This document shows positions 1-8,020 of a DNA stretch of 40,403 nucleotides, piece by piece. The notes beneath the pieces are model-generated. The model was not told the DNA's origin, did no database searches, and saw only the letters and a program-made list of their open reading frames with translations. Position 1 is the stretch's first letter; each line of letters begins with the position of its first letter. The position numbers were made by a program, and so were the translations under genes. The stretch comes from an uncultured Eubacterium sp. (GTDB taxonomy: Bacteria; Bacillota; Clostridia; Lachnospirales; Lachnospiraceae): the NCBI GenBank assembly GCA_910589665.1, contig CAJUTR010000026.1, forward strand, positions 1-40,403, written 5' to 3'.

Positions 1-1331
1 TCATACAGGTTTGCTCCGGTTTTGTATAGGTACGCGCTATCTACCGTTTACCTATTAGGGGTGATTACATCTATTTTAAGCTATATTTCTTCTATCAGCG
101 CAGTTTCTGAAACGATTAACAGTACATCGGATATAGCCGCGGATTATGTAGCCGCAGCGCTTAACAGTACACGGCGATCGCGTATGAGACGGGGAGCATC
201 GCACGTCTGGCTGACTCGACAAAGACAGCGCAAGAAAAGGAAGAGATCCTGAAACAGCGGATCAAGGATCACAATTTTCAGGGCGGTTATCTGTTGGACA
301 GTAAAGGGATTGATGTGATTTCGGGAAACGATTATTCAAATCAGGATTATTTCATGGTAGCTATGAAAGGGGATACATATGTTTCTACGCCTACATATGA
401 TGAGGATACAAAGGCGGTTACTTATGCGGTTTCTGCTCCGCTATGGGAAAATGGAATTCCTGGTACAACTCCGGTTGGGGCGGTCGTTTATATTCCAAAC
501 GGTGAATTTTTGAACGAAATTATGCGTTCGATCAAAGTAGGAGATGGTGGAACGGCGTTTATGCTCGATGAGAACGGCATTACGATTGCGGATATTGATT
601 CGAAGAACGTAGGTGTCGAGGACAGCGTGCATCTGGGAGAGAAGAATTCGAAGCTGAAAGATTACAGTAAGATCTGTAAAAAAATGGTTGCCGGTGAAAA
701 TGGCACAGGTACGTATTCGTATGCAGGAAAAACGAAGGTGGTGGCTTACTCGCCAGTGAAAGATATGAATGGCTGGAGTATCGGCGTTGCTGCCGTTCGC
801 AATGAATTTTTAGGTATGTTCTATTTGTCAATTGTCATAACAATCATTTTTGTGATCGCGTTTATTGCTTTTGGCATCAGAAATGGTATCCTTCTTGGGA
901 AAATGGTGGTGAAACCGATCGCGGCAGTGGTGGATCGCCTCAAGCTTTTGGCGGAAGGAGATCTGCATGCAGATACTCCGATTCCGGAAACCAATGATGA
1001 GACGGCAACATTGATGAGCAGTCTGGCACAAACGGTGCAGGATCTGAAAGCGGTTATAACGGAGATGCAGAGGCATCGGATAATCAGGCGGTGGCAGTCG
1101 CTCAGATCACAGAAGGGATCAATCAGATTGCGGAGGTGATCGAATCGAATACGGCGACTTCGGAAGAAAGCGCCGCAGCGTCTGAACAATTGACGGGCCA
1201 GGCTAATGTACTAAAAGAGCTGGTCGGAAGGTTCCAATACGTAAATTAAGGATGTCGCGCAGATGACAGAACAGGTTTCGGCATTGAACCAGATGGCAGA
1301 GCAGATGAAGGATCTGTTGGAGGGCAAATAG
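1..1331 (+). pseudogene. Degenerate methyl-accepting chemotaxis protein gene
   Basis: Remnant of a transmembrane chemoreceptor in at least three pieces. Bases 1 to about 167 (frame of position 1, open to the window edge) encode a hydrophobic first membrane segment. From about 168 the protein continues in another frame with a dCache-like extracellular domain, a second membrane segment near 811-880 and a HAMP domain near 900-1060. After the HAMP end (DLKAVITEM) the frame shifts again. The sequence jumps to the distal helix of the signalling domain (ITEGINQIAEVIESNTATSEE) and stops at 1247-1249. A last fragment with ALNQMAEQM lies at 1263-1331. The conserved hairpin tip that binds CheA/CheW is missing, so the product cannot signal. 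Sequencing error could explain a frameshift but not the deletion. The true 5' end may lie outside the window. Confidence 0.85.
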
Positions 1332-1359
1332 CATTATTTAAGCTGGATAGAAAAGGAAG

Positions 1360-1384
1360 CAGGAAGGGGAGATCCCCCTTCCTG
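1360..1384 (-). terminator. Hairpin after the polysaccharide deacetylase gene
   Basis: A perfect 10-bp stem (CAGGAAGGGG with CCCCTTCCTG) and a 5-nt loop lies directly beyond the stop codon of the minus-strand deacetylase gene. On the minus strand it is followed by a pyrimidine-rich stretch with TTTT. It also lies just past the chemoreceptor remnant, so it may act in both directions. Confidence 0.6.
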
Positions 1385-2542
1385 TTAATTGTTTAATACT
1401 GTATGGTGGTTCTCTGGTGTGCTGGCGGTGATGGGAAGAAAAGAGTAACCGTGTTTTTTTCCATATTTGATGATTTTTTCCAAAGCGTTTATCGTCTTGT
1501 CATTACCGCCGAAATCGTGCATCAGGACAATGTTGCGTCTTCCTTTTTTTAGTCCTTTTGTCACGTTTTTATAGACGGCTTCGGATGTATGGACATCTCC
1601 AGCATCTCCGGAAGATACATTCCAGTCAAAGTAGTGGTAACCAAAGCCATGGAGTTTTTTAGTGAGCCTTGTCATGATTCCCGGGTTGTAACGGCTGACC
1701 TGGTTGGAACTGCCGCCAGGGAAGCGGGTGACACTGCACCAGACTCCAAATTTATCAAAGAACAAGTTTCGGAGTTTATCGAGATTTTCCCGGTACACTT
1801 TTTCAGACCGGTAAATGACATCGTATTTATGCTGGTAACCGTGAAGGGCCAGGGAGTGCCCTTCGTTCAAAACTCTCTGTGTCAGGTCAAAATCGGCGGC
1901 TGCTGGTTTCAGTTCAAAAAACGTAGCGGGGACTTTTTGTTTCTTTAATATGTTCAGTACTTTTGGCGTGGAATAACGGTTTGGCCCGTCGTCAAACGTG
2001 AGATAGATCATGCTCTTTTTCGCTTGTGTGACCTCGAGAAGGCACATAAAAGTGCGGTCGTCAGAAGTGCCTGATATACAAGTGGTTCCCGCTTTTTTGG
2101 CGCGGATCTGTCCGTTTTTACCCACCTGGGCGACAGAAGGGGTTTCAGAACGCCATTGCACGTTATGATCCAGTTTTAGGCTGAATTGAAGATCCAAATG
2201 TTCACCTGCCATCATGGAAAACGTAGGATATACCATGCCGCGTTTTTTTACGACGATCCGGTAACTGCGCCTGCCATCGTCCGTTATGGCGGTAATTTTC
2301 GCGGTTCCGGCCTTTATGGCGTGTACGATTCCGTCGTCAGATACGGTGGCGATGGACGGATTCATGCTTTTATAAGAGGCTACATTCTTTTTTGATATTT
2401 GTTTGGTTTCACTGAGCAGCAGAGTGATCGTTTTGGTTTTGGCCTGTGTTCTTACTGGAAATACGATCAGTACTACGGCGATTAAAAGCATCATTGCCGT
2501 AAATAAGTTGATAAAAAAGCTGTTCCATTTTTTCGTATTCAT
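1385..2542 (-). CDS. Exported NodB-domain polysaccharide deacetylase with two Ig-like modules
   Basis: A 385-residue protein. Residues about 12-34 form a signal peptide or membrane anchor ending near RTQA. Residues about 38-100 and 105-172 are two short bacterial Ig-like (Big_2) modules, recognisable by the 'PSIATVSDDGIV-AIKAGTAKITA' and 'PSVAQVGKNGQIRAKKAGT' patterns. The C-terminal half is a carbohydrate esterase family 4 (NodB) domain. TFDDGP is motif 1, HGYQH the metal-binding H-x3-H, RFPGGS motif 3, FDWNVSSGDA motif 4 and LMHDFGG motif 5, so the catalytic residues appear intact. The family removes N- or O-acetyl groups from peptidoglycan, chitin or xylan. The substrate cannot be read from sequence. 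The Ig modules suggest cell-wall or glycan attachment. An AGAAGGGA ribosome site precedes the ATG. It appears monocistronic. Confidence 0.9.
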   Translation of the reverse strand: MNTKKWNSFFINLFTAMMLLIAVVLIVFPVRTQAKTKTITLLLSETKQISKKNVASYKSMNPSIATVSDDGIVHAIKAGTAKITAITDDGRRSYRIVVKKRGMVYPTFSMMAGEHLDLQFSLKLDHNVQWRSETPSVAQVGKNGQIRAKKAGTTCISGTSDDRTFMCLLEVTQAKKSMIYLTFDDGPNRYSTPKVLNILKKQKVPATFFELKPAAADFDLTQRVLNEGHSLALHGYQHKYDVIYRSEKVYRENLDKLRNLFFDKFGVWCSVTRFPGGSSNQVSRYNPGIMTRLTKKLHGFGYHYFDWNVSSGDAGDVHTSEAVYKNVTKGLKKGRRNIVLMHDFGGNDKTINALEKIIKYGKKHGYSFLPITASTPENHHTVLNN

Positions 2543-2684
2543 GATGAAAGTCCCTTCTTTTTTTGAGTCATAATTCGCATTTTAAAGATCACCTATGTAA
2601 GAAGAATATCATAACTGCAATGATAAGGCAACAGTCAAAGGTGCCGATCAAGTAAAAATTGTTTAAGAAAATATTACATTTTAC

Positions 2685-2713
2685 TGTACATTGTCATCAA
2701 TCTTGCTTATAAT
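2685..2713 (+). promoter_or_regulatory. Sigma-A-type promoter candidate for the aminopeptidase operon
   Basis: TGTACA, a 17-base spacer and a perfect TATAAT. Transcription would start near 2720, leaving a leader of about 200 bases before the aminopeptidase start. Confidence 0.5.
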
Positions 2714-2756
2714 GATATCAGCATTAGGATGAGACAATGGTGAACAGCAGGACAAA

Positions 2757-2798
2757 AAAATCTCCCCGTCAGCACCTTTGCCGCCGGGGAGATTTTGC
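2757..2798. terminator. Strong hairpin in the aminopeptidase leader, possible terminator or attenuator
   Basis: A 12-bp stem (AAAATCTCCCCG with CGGGGAGATTTT) closes a loop of about 16 bases. On the minus strand it is followed by seven T residues, the form of an intrinsic terminator. On the plus strand only TTTT follows. A short GCCAC/GTGGC hairpin abuts it. A terminator or attenuator is likely but the transcript it acts on is not clear. Confidence 0.5.
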
Positions 2799-2923
2799 CA
2801 CTTTCGTGGCATCTAAGGGGGAGGATAAGTATTTTAACTTTATCATTTGCACATAATAAAGTATAACCGCAACCGTTTCTTTTATACACAGAAATGGAAA
2901 AACTTTTTTGGGAGGTTGATCGA

Positions 2924-4243
2924 ATGGATCGTATGACTCAGACTGCGGATAGGCTTCTTAATCGGATTTCGGTATCGACATGCAGTTTCACGACAGCGGC
3001 AGAAGCAATCCGGACTCTGGTGGAGAAGGGATTCCGGCAGCTTGCTCTGTCGGAAGCAGAATGGCAGGCAGAACCGGGCGGAAACTATTATATCAATGTC
3101 AATGACTCGACGGTATATGCGTTTTCCATAGGAAAACAATTTGACGGCACGCGCGCGGGCGAACCGGGCCAGATGCTCCGGCTAGCGCTGGCGCATACCG
3201 ATCATCCGTGCCTGTATGTAAAAAGCAGGCCGGAAGTTATCTCACATGGATATGGAAAACTAAATATAGAAATATACGGCGGGCCGATACTAAATACATG
3301 GCTTGACCGCCCGCTGTCGGTAGCGGGAAAAGTCATATTGAAGACTGACAGCACGTTTGAGCCGGAGGTGCGGATCATAGATATGAAAAAGCCTCTGTTT
3401 ACGATACCGAACCTGGCAATCCATCTGAACAGGGATGTAAATAAGGGCGTGGAGCTGAACCGCCAGACGGATATGATGCCGATCGCCTGTGTGGGCGGAA
3501 ACGAGGTGGACGAGCAGTTTTTTATGCAGATGCTCTCTCGCTGGATGAACGTATCGGTGTCGGAAATACTGGACTATGAACTGTATTTATACAATTGCGA
3601 TGCCGGGGATGTCATTGGTTTCCAGGAGGATATGATTTCGGCGCCGCGTCTGGACAATATTACTTCGGTGGAGGCGTGTCTGCACGGCATCTGCAGGACC
3701 GAGCGGGAACATGGTATCAATGGCGTGGTTCTGTTTGATAACGAGGAAATCGGCAGCAGAACGAGGCAGGGGGCGGATTCTGTCCTGCTGTCAATGGTGA
3801 TCGAAAAACTGTATGTCGCGCTTGGCGTAGAGGACAGGATAGCCAAAACAGCGTTCGTCAATGGATTTGCGCTCTCACTTGACGTCGCGCACGGATTTCA
3901 CCCGAATAAGGCGGATAAAGCAGATCCGACCAATGAGAATCCGCTCGGTGAGGGTGTCGTGATCAAGCGCTCAAGTGCGCAGAATTATGTCACGAATAGT
4001 GAAGCGGTAGGGAGTATGATGATGCTGATGGAACATGCGGATATCCCCTACCAGAAATTTGCGAGCCGGTCGGATGCGACGCAGGGCGGGACGCTCGGGG
4101 CGGTTGCTTCAAAATATATGCCGATGAAGATCGTGGATCTGGGCGTGCCAGTGCTGGCGATGCACTCGTCACGCGAACTGATGGCGGCGGCAGACCAGGT
4201 GACATTAGAGCGGGTTGTGGAAGAGTTCTTTTTAGAGGGATAA
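2924..4243 (+). CDS. M18-family metallo-aminopeptidase
   Basis: Dinuclear-zinc aminopeptidase of family M18 (aspartyl aminopeptidase/ApeB group), probably cytosolic since there is no signal peptide. It removes N-terminal residues, typically acidic ones, from peptides. Family landmarks: LAHTDHP near residue 85 (His and Asp of the first metal site), VELNRQTDM, DNEEIGSRTR near residue 270 (catalytic and metal-binding Glu), SSAQNYVTNSEA, QGGTLGAV and AMHSSRE (His ligand). About 439 residues is normal for the family. The ATG at 2924 is chosen because GGGAGG lies 8-9 bases before it; an in-frame ATG at 2894 has no ribosome site. The gene heads a plus-strand run with nfo, tatD and rsmA. The exact peptide specificity is inferred. 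Confidence 0.9.
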   Translation: MDRMTQTADRLLNRISVSTCSFTTAAEAIRTLVEKGFRQLALSEAEWQAEPGGNYYINVNDSTVYAFSIGKQFDGTRAGEPGQMLRLALAHTDHPCLYVKSRPEVISHGYGKLNIEIYGGPILNTWLDRPLSVAGKVILKTDSTFEPEVRIIDMKKPLFTIPNLAIHLNRDVNKGVELNRQTDMMPIACVGGNEVDEQFFMQMLSRWMNVSVSEILDYELYLYNCDAGDVIGFQEDMISAPRLDNITSVEACLHGICRTEREHGINGVVLFDNEEIGSRTRQGADSVLLSMVIEKLYVALGVEDRIAKTAFVNGFALSLDVAHGFHPNKADKADPTNENPLGEGVVIKRSSAQNYVTNSEAVGSMMMLMEHADIPYQKFASRSDATQGGTLGAVASKYMPMKIVDLGVPVLAMHSSRELMAAADQVTLERVVEEFFLEG

Positions 4244-4291
4244 GTACTTTTATGATAACTGCTGCTTCTACAAATCAAATGGAGGGAAATT

Positions 4292-5170
4292 ATGTTTTTA
4301 TTAGGTTCACATGTAGGGATGAGTGGAAAGGATATGATGCTTGGTTCAGTCAAAGAGGCAGTATCCTACGGAGCGAATACGTTCATGCTCTATACGGGCG
4401 CGCCGCAAAACACAAGACGGAAAAAAGTGGAGGAATTGAATATCGAGGCGGCGAAACAATGTATGGCCGAAAACGGGATCCAATCCTTTGTCGTACACGC
4501 CCCTTATATTATCAATCTGGCAAACACGGTGAAGCCGGAGACGTTTGATATTGCGGTGGAATTTTTAGGAATTGAGACCCGGCGGACCGCGGCGATGGGG
4601 TCGGATGTTCTTGTGCTGCATCCGGGCGCGCATGTGGGCGCTGGGGTAGAGGCAGGTACCGCACAGATCATTAAGGGACTCGACCTCGTTATGACGCCTG
4701 AGATGCCGGTTCATATCGCATTGGAGACGATGGCGGGGAAGGGAACGGAAATCGGCAGAACATTCGAGGAACTGCGCGCAATCTATGACGGTGTGAAATA
4801 TCCGGAAAAGCTGCGCGTGTGTTTTGATACGTGCCATGTCAACGATGCGGGGTACGATATTGTCCATGATTATGAGGGAGTGATGCAGCAGTTCGACGAA
4901 GTGATCGGACTTTCGCAAATTGCGGTCTTCCATATCAACGACAGCAAGAACCCGCTCGGTTCTCATAAGGACAGGCACGAGAACATCGGCAAGGGAAGCA
5001 TTGGCTTCGATACGATTTATAAAGTCGTATCGGACGAGCGATTCCTTCATATTCCGAAAATTTTGGAGACGCCTTACCTCAAAGACGAGGATGATCCGAA
5101 AAAATCAGAGCCGCCTTATAAAGAAGAAATCGAGCGGTTGCAAGAAGCAGGAAAGAAGGAAACAGAATGA
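4292..5170 (+). CDS. nfo: Endonuclease IV (AP endonuclease)
   Basis: Xylose-isomerase-like TIM-barrel enzyme that cleaves DNA 5' to abasic sites in base-excision repair. The 292-residue protein shows the Nfo landmarks in order: SHVGMSGKDM at the N terminus, TGAPQNTRRK, VLHPGAHVGAG (metal His), ALETMAGKGTE (metal Glu), CFDTCHVNDAGYD (Asp/His ligands), FHINDSKNPLGSHKDRHENIG and KILETPYL (final Glu). All expected zinc ligands seem present. GGAGGG precedes the ATG by a normal distance. The stop overlaps the tatD start (ATGA), so the two are probably translationally coupled. Confidence 0.96.
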   Translation: MFLLGSHVGMSGKDMMLGSVKEAVSYGANTFMLYTGAPQNTRRKKVEELNIEAAKQCMAENGIQSFVVHAPYIINLANTVKPETFDIAVEFLGIETRRTAAMGSDVLVLHPGAHVGAGVEAGTAQIIKGLDLVMTPEMPVHIALETMAGKGTEIGRTFEELRAIYDGVKYPEKLRVCFDTCHVNDAGYDIVHDYEGVMQQFDEVIGLSQIAVFHINDSKNPLGSHKDRHENIGKGSIGFDTIYKVVSDERFLHIPKILETPYLKDEDDPKKSEPPYKEEIERLQEAGKKETE

Positions 5171-5943
5171 TTTTCGATACACATACCCATTATGATGATA
5201 AAGCGTTTGACAGCGATAGGGAGGAACTGATCGTCGGCCTGCCGCACAAGGGAGTCGGTACGGTTGTTACGGTAGGGGCAGACATGAAGACGAGTAAGGC
5301 TGCGCTGGAATTAGCAGGAAGTTATGAAAACGTGTATGCGGCGATCGGTGTTCATCCGAGTGAGACACATGGCATGACAGAGCAGGATCTGACATGGCTG
5401 CGTGCTCATGCTGCGGATCAAAAGGTCGTGGCGATCGGTGAGATCGGACTCGATTATCACTGGAAAGATACAGAGCCGCCCGTACAGAAACAATGGTTTG
5501 AAAAACAGATCGCGCTGGCGAAGGAAGTAGATCTTCCGGTGATCTACCACAGCCGGGAGGCCGCGGAAGATACGATGAAGATCATATGCCAGACGAAAGC
5601 GTACGAATGCGGGGGCGTGATCCATTGCTACTCGTATGCCAAAGAGATGGCGCTGGAATATGTGAAAATGGGTTTTTTCATCGGTGTCGGCGGCGTCGTG
5701 ACGTTCAAAAATGGCAGAAAGCTCAAGGAAACGGTAGAAGTGGTCCCGATCGAACATATCGTACTCGAAACGGACTGCCCATACCTTTCACCCGAGCCGC
5801 ACCGGGGCAGACGCAACGATTCGTCCCAGCTGGTTTATGTCGTCGATGAGATTGCCCGCATCAAGGGGATGCCAGTCGAAGAAGTCATAGAGATGACAGA
5901 GCAGAATGCAAGGCGGCTGTATCGTCTGGATCAGGAATCGTAA
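5167..5943 (+). CDS. tatD: TatD-family metal-dependent DNase
   Basis: Amidohydrolase-fold nuclease of the TatD family (B. subtilis YabD type), implicated in 3'-5' DNA/RNA trimming and DNA repair. The 258-residue protein has the N-terminal metal motif FDTHTHYDD (H-x-H), GVHPSE, AIGEIGLDYHW (metal Glu), IYHSREA (His), IHCYS (His) and LETDCPYLSPEPHRGRRN (catalytic Asp region). It overlaps nfo by 4 bases and lies 50 bases before rsmA. The tatD-rsmA neighbourhood is widespread in Firmicutes, where rnmV usually lies between them; rnmV is absent here. Confidence 0.95.
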   Translation: MIFDTHTHYDDKAFDSDREELIVGLPHKGVGTVVTVGADMKTSKAALELAGSYENVYAAIGVHPSETHGMTEQDLTWLRAHAADQKVVAIGEIGLDYHWKDTEPPVQKQWFEKQIALAKEVDLPVIYHSREAAEDTMKIICQTKAYECGGVIHCYSYAKEMALEYVKMGFFIGVGGVVTFKNGRKLKETVEVVPIEHIVLETDCPYLSPEPHRGRRNDSSQLVYVVDEIARIKGMPVEEVIEMTEQNARRLYRLDQES

Positions 5944-5993
5944 ACAGGAGCGGTTCCGTTCGTTCTCACAGTTTTCAGAAAGAAAGGAAAACC

Positions 5994-6860
5994 ATGGAAA
6001 AACTCAGTAACCCTAAAGAAACGATTCAGGTATTGCAAAAACACGAATTTCAATTTAAGAAAAAATTTGGTCAGAATTTCCTCATCGATCCCCATGTATT
6101 GGATAAGATCGTCGATGCCGCACAGATTACAAAAGACGATTTTGTGCTTGAGATCGGGCCGGGGATTGGTACGCTTACCCAGTATTTGTGTGAACACGCC
6201 AGACAGGTGCTGGCGGTGGAAATAGACAAAAATCTCATCCCGATCCTGCACGAAACGTTGTCAGGATACGGAAATGTGGAAGTGCGGAACGGGGATATTT
6301 TGAAGCAGGATATCTGGGAGATCGCGCAGACCTATAACGATGGAAAACCGATCAAGGTCGTTGCCAATCTGCCATATTATATCACAACGCCCATTATCAT
6401 GGAATTATTTGAGAGCCGGGTGCCGCTTGCCAATGTGACGGTGATGGTGCAGAAAGAGGTGGCGGACCGGATGAAGGCGCAGCCGGGGAGCAAGGACTGC
6501 GGCGCTTTGTCGCTGGCTGTCCAGTACTATGCGAACCCCTATATCGCCGCCTTTGTGCCGCCGAATTGTTTTATGCCGCGGCCGAAGGTCGGAAGCGCGG
6601 TGATCCGCCTCGAGTGCCGGGAGGAAGCGCCGGTACGGGTTACGGATGAAAAGCTTATGTTCCGGCTGATCCGGGCGTCTTTTAACCAGCGGAGAAAGAC
6701 ACTGCAAAACGGGATCGCAAACAGCAGTGAATTGTCGTTTTCGAAAGTACAGGCGGCGGTAGCGATCGAAAAAGCGGGACTGGATGCGAATATACGCGGG
6801 GAAAAGCTGGGACTTCCGGAGTTTGCGAGGCTGGCTGACCTGCTGGCGGGAGAAGTGTGA
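5994..6860 (+). CDS. rsmA: 16S rRNA (adenine1518-N6/adenine1519-N6) dimethyltransferase
   Basis: RsmA/KsgA, the SAM-dependent enzyme that dimethylates two adjacent adenines in the 3' hairpin of 16S rRNA during small-subunit assembly. The 288-residue protein contains KKKFGQNFLID, the SAM-binding loop LEIGPGIGTLT, NGDILK, the catalytic ANLPYYITTPI motif, PKVGSAVIRLE, and SFNQRRKTL in the C-terminal helical domain. The length is typical. AGAAAGGAAAACC precedes the ATG. Its stop codon lies inside the left arm of an 8-bp inverted repeat that closes the first part of a stem-loop cluster. Confidence 0.97.
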   Translation: MEKLSNPKETIQVLQKHEFQFKKKFGQNFLIDPHVLDKIVDAAQITKDDFVLEIGPGIGTLTQYLCEHARQVLAVEIDKNLIPILHETLSGYGNVEVRNGDILKQDIWEIAQTYNDGKPIKVVANLPYYITTPIIMELFESRVPLANVTVMVQKEVADRMKAQPGSKDCGALSLAVQYYANPYIAAFVPPNCFMPRPKVGSAVIRLECREEAPVRVTDEKLMFRLIRASFNQRRKTLQNGIANSSELSFSKVQAAVAIEKAGLDANIRGEKLGLPEFARLADLLAGEV

Positions 6861-7024
6861 ATAGAACTGCTAAGCTTTCAAAAAACGAAAGCTAAGGAGT
6901 TCTATGGCGGCAAGGCCGCCTATTCACACAGGAAGAACGCAAAGACAGCGTTCTTCACGAATTGTTTGTGCCGGCGAAGCCGGCGCATGTTTGGAAAGGC
7001 TGAAAGAAAATCACTTTCGGCCTT
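6856..7024. repeat. Cluster of five stem-loops between rsmA and the S1 gene
   Basis: Five inverted repeats lie in about 170 bases. An 8-bp stem (6856-6863 with 6921-6928) encloses AGCTTTC/GAAAGCT (6873-6879 with 6887-6893) and GGCGGC-AAG-GCCGCC (6906-6920), forming a potential three-way junction. Then come a 9-bp perfect hairpin (6932-6940 with 6948-6956), GCCGGC-GAA-GCCGGC (6970-6984, extendable to 9 bp), and an 11-bp stem with one T-G pair (6996-7006 with 7014-7024). None carries a T tract, so this is not a simple terminator. A short ORF across it is likely spurious. Confidence 0.75.
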
Positions 7025-7039
7025 GGAATGGAGGAAAAA

Positions 7040-8020
7040 ATGAGGGAAGAAATAAAAGAAACAGGACAGGAGACAATGGCAGATTTTGAGGACGAGATCA
7101 ACGCTTCTTTTGTGACATTTCAGGAGGGGGACATGATACGGGGAACGGTAGTTTCCGTCGAGGAGGAAGAAGTCATCTTAGATCTGCAGTCGTTTTCGCA
7201 GGGAGTTATCCCAGCGGAGGAATATAGTGACGATCCGGATTTTCATGCGATGGACGAGATCCGGGTAGGTGATGAACTGCGCGTGATGGTGCTTTATGAG
7301 GACGAGATGGGACGGACGGTTTTGTCCCTTAAGCAGGCGCAGAAGACGGAGAACTGGGCCGCTTTGCGTGACGCGTTGGAAGATCGCAGCATTTACGAAG
7401 TAAAAGTGAAGGAAGTGGTCAATGCCGGCGTAGTGGCCTATGTAAACGGGATCCGGGGATTTATTCCAGCATCCAAACTGGCGCTTTCATATGTGGAAGA
7501 GTCAGCATTGCCTGATTATGTTGGAAAAACGTTGAGAGTACGAGTGATTACTGCTGACGAGGGTGCGGATAAGCTTGTATTATCTGCAAAGGATGTGGCG
7601 AGAGAAGAAGCGGCAGGTATTCACGAAAAGAAGCTCAATGCTCTTCAAAAAGGCTATCTGACAGAAGGAACGGTTACGAGGATAGAGCCGTACGGCTGTT
7701 TTGTGGAGATTGGAGATGGGTTAACGGGACTCGTACACATTTCGCAGATTTGTAATAGATTTCTGAAATCGCCAAAAGAGATAGTAAAACTCGGGATGAA
7801 GGTAAAAGTCAAAGTGCTTGATGTGGCAGACGGCAAGATCCGCCTCAGCATGAAAGAGGCGGAAGATCTTGCGCCGGAACTCGATCACTCGAAAGATGCT
7901 TCTGACGATGCGACGATGGAATATACGGATGAGGAGGCGACGACATCGCTGGCAGGACTTTTGAAAGGGATTACGATTTTTCCATCTGATGATACATCCG
8001 ATACGCGTACGCCGCAGTAA
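7040..8020 (+). CDS. Three-domain S1 RNA-binding protein (YpfD/RpsA-like)
   Basis: A 326-residue RNA-binding protein with three S1 (OB-fold) domains at roughly residues 24-95, 112-185 and 203-272. The third is the most canonical (GTVTRIEPYGCFVEIGDGL, GLVHISQI, VKVKVLDVADGKIRLSMKEA). The tail is acidic. It resembles Bacillus YpfD and shortened S1 proteins of low-GC Gram-positives, which bind mRNA or ribosomes but are not equivalent to the six-domain E. coli S1. The ATG at 7040 is preferred because GGAGG lies 5 bases upstream; an in-frame ATG at 7028 overlaps that site. The last 50 bases are antisense to the 3' end of the next gene. Confidence 0.88.
   Translation: MREEIKETGQETMADFEDEINASFVTFQEGDMIRGTVVSVEEEEVILDLQSFSQGVIPAEEYSDDPDFHAMDEIRVGDELRVMVLYEDEMGRTVLSLKQAQKTENWAALRDALEDRSIYEVKVKEVVNAGVVAYVNGIRGFIPASKLALSYVEESALPDYVGKTLRVRVITADEGADKLVLSAKDVAREEAAGIHEKKLNALQKGYLTEGTVTRIEPYGCFVEIGDGLTGLVHISQICNRFLKSPKEIVKLGMKVKVKVLDVADGKIRLSMKEAEDLAPELDHSKDASDDATMEYTDEEATTSLAGLLKGITIFPSDDTSDTRTPQ

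Larger units (their letters stand above)
2543..2923. other. Intergenic leader region between deacetylase and aminopeptidase
   Basis: About 380 bases without a convincing gene between divergent genes. It holds a promoter candidate toward the aminopeptidase (2685-2713), a GC-rich hairpin (2757-2798), a second hairpin with a 4-nt loop (2797-2810), and a GGGGGAGG run near 2816 that is not followed by a good reading frame. The only minus-strand ORF here has no family resemblance. Confidence 0.6.

Noticed and set aside
2757..2811. Known riboswitch such as c-di-GMP, guanidine or cobalamin upstream of the aminopeptidase
   Set aside because: The conserved core sequences of these classes were not found on either strand.
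2707..2889. Minus-strand ORF of 60 codons across the aminopeptidase leader
   Set aside because: It spans the two hairpins, has no clear ribosome site and no recognisable protein pattern.
6904..7089. Plus-strand ORF of 61 codons after rsmA
   Set aside because: It runs through the palindrome cluster and into the S1 gene in another frame; its Arg/Gly-rich composition reflects the inverted repeats.
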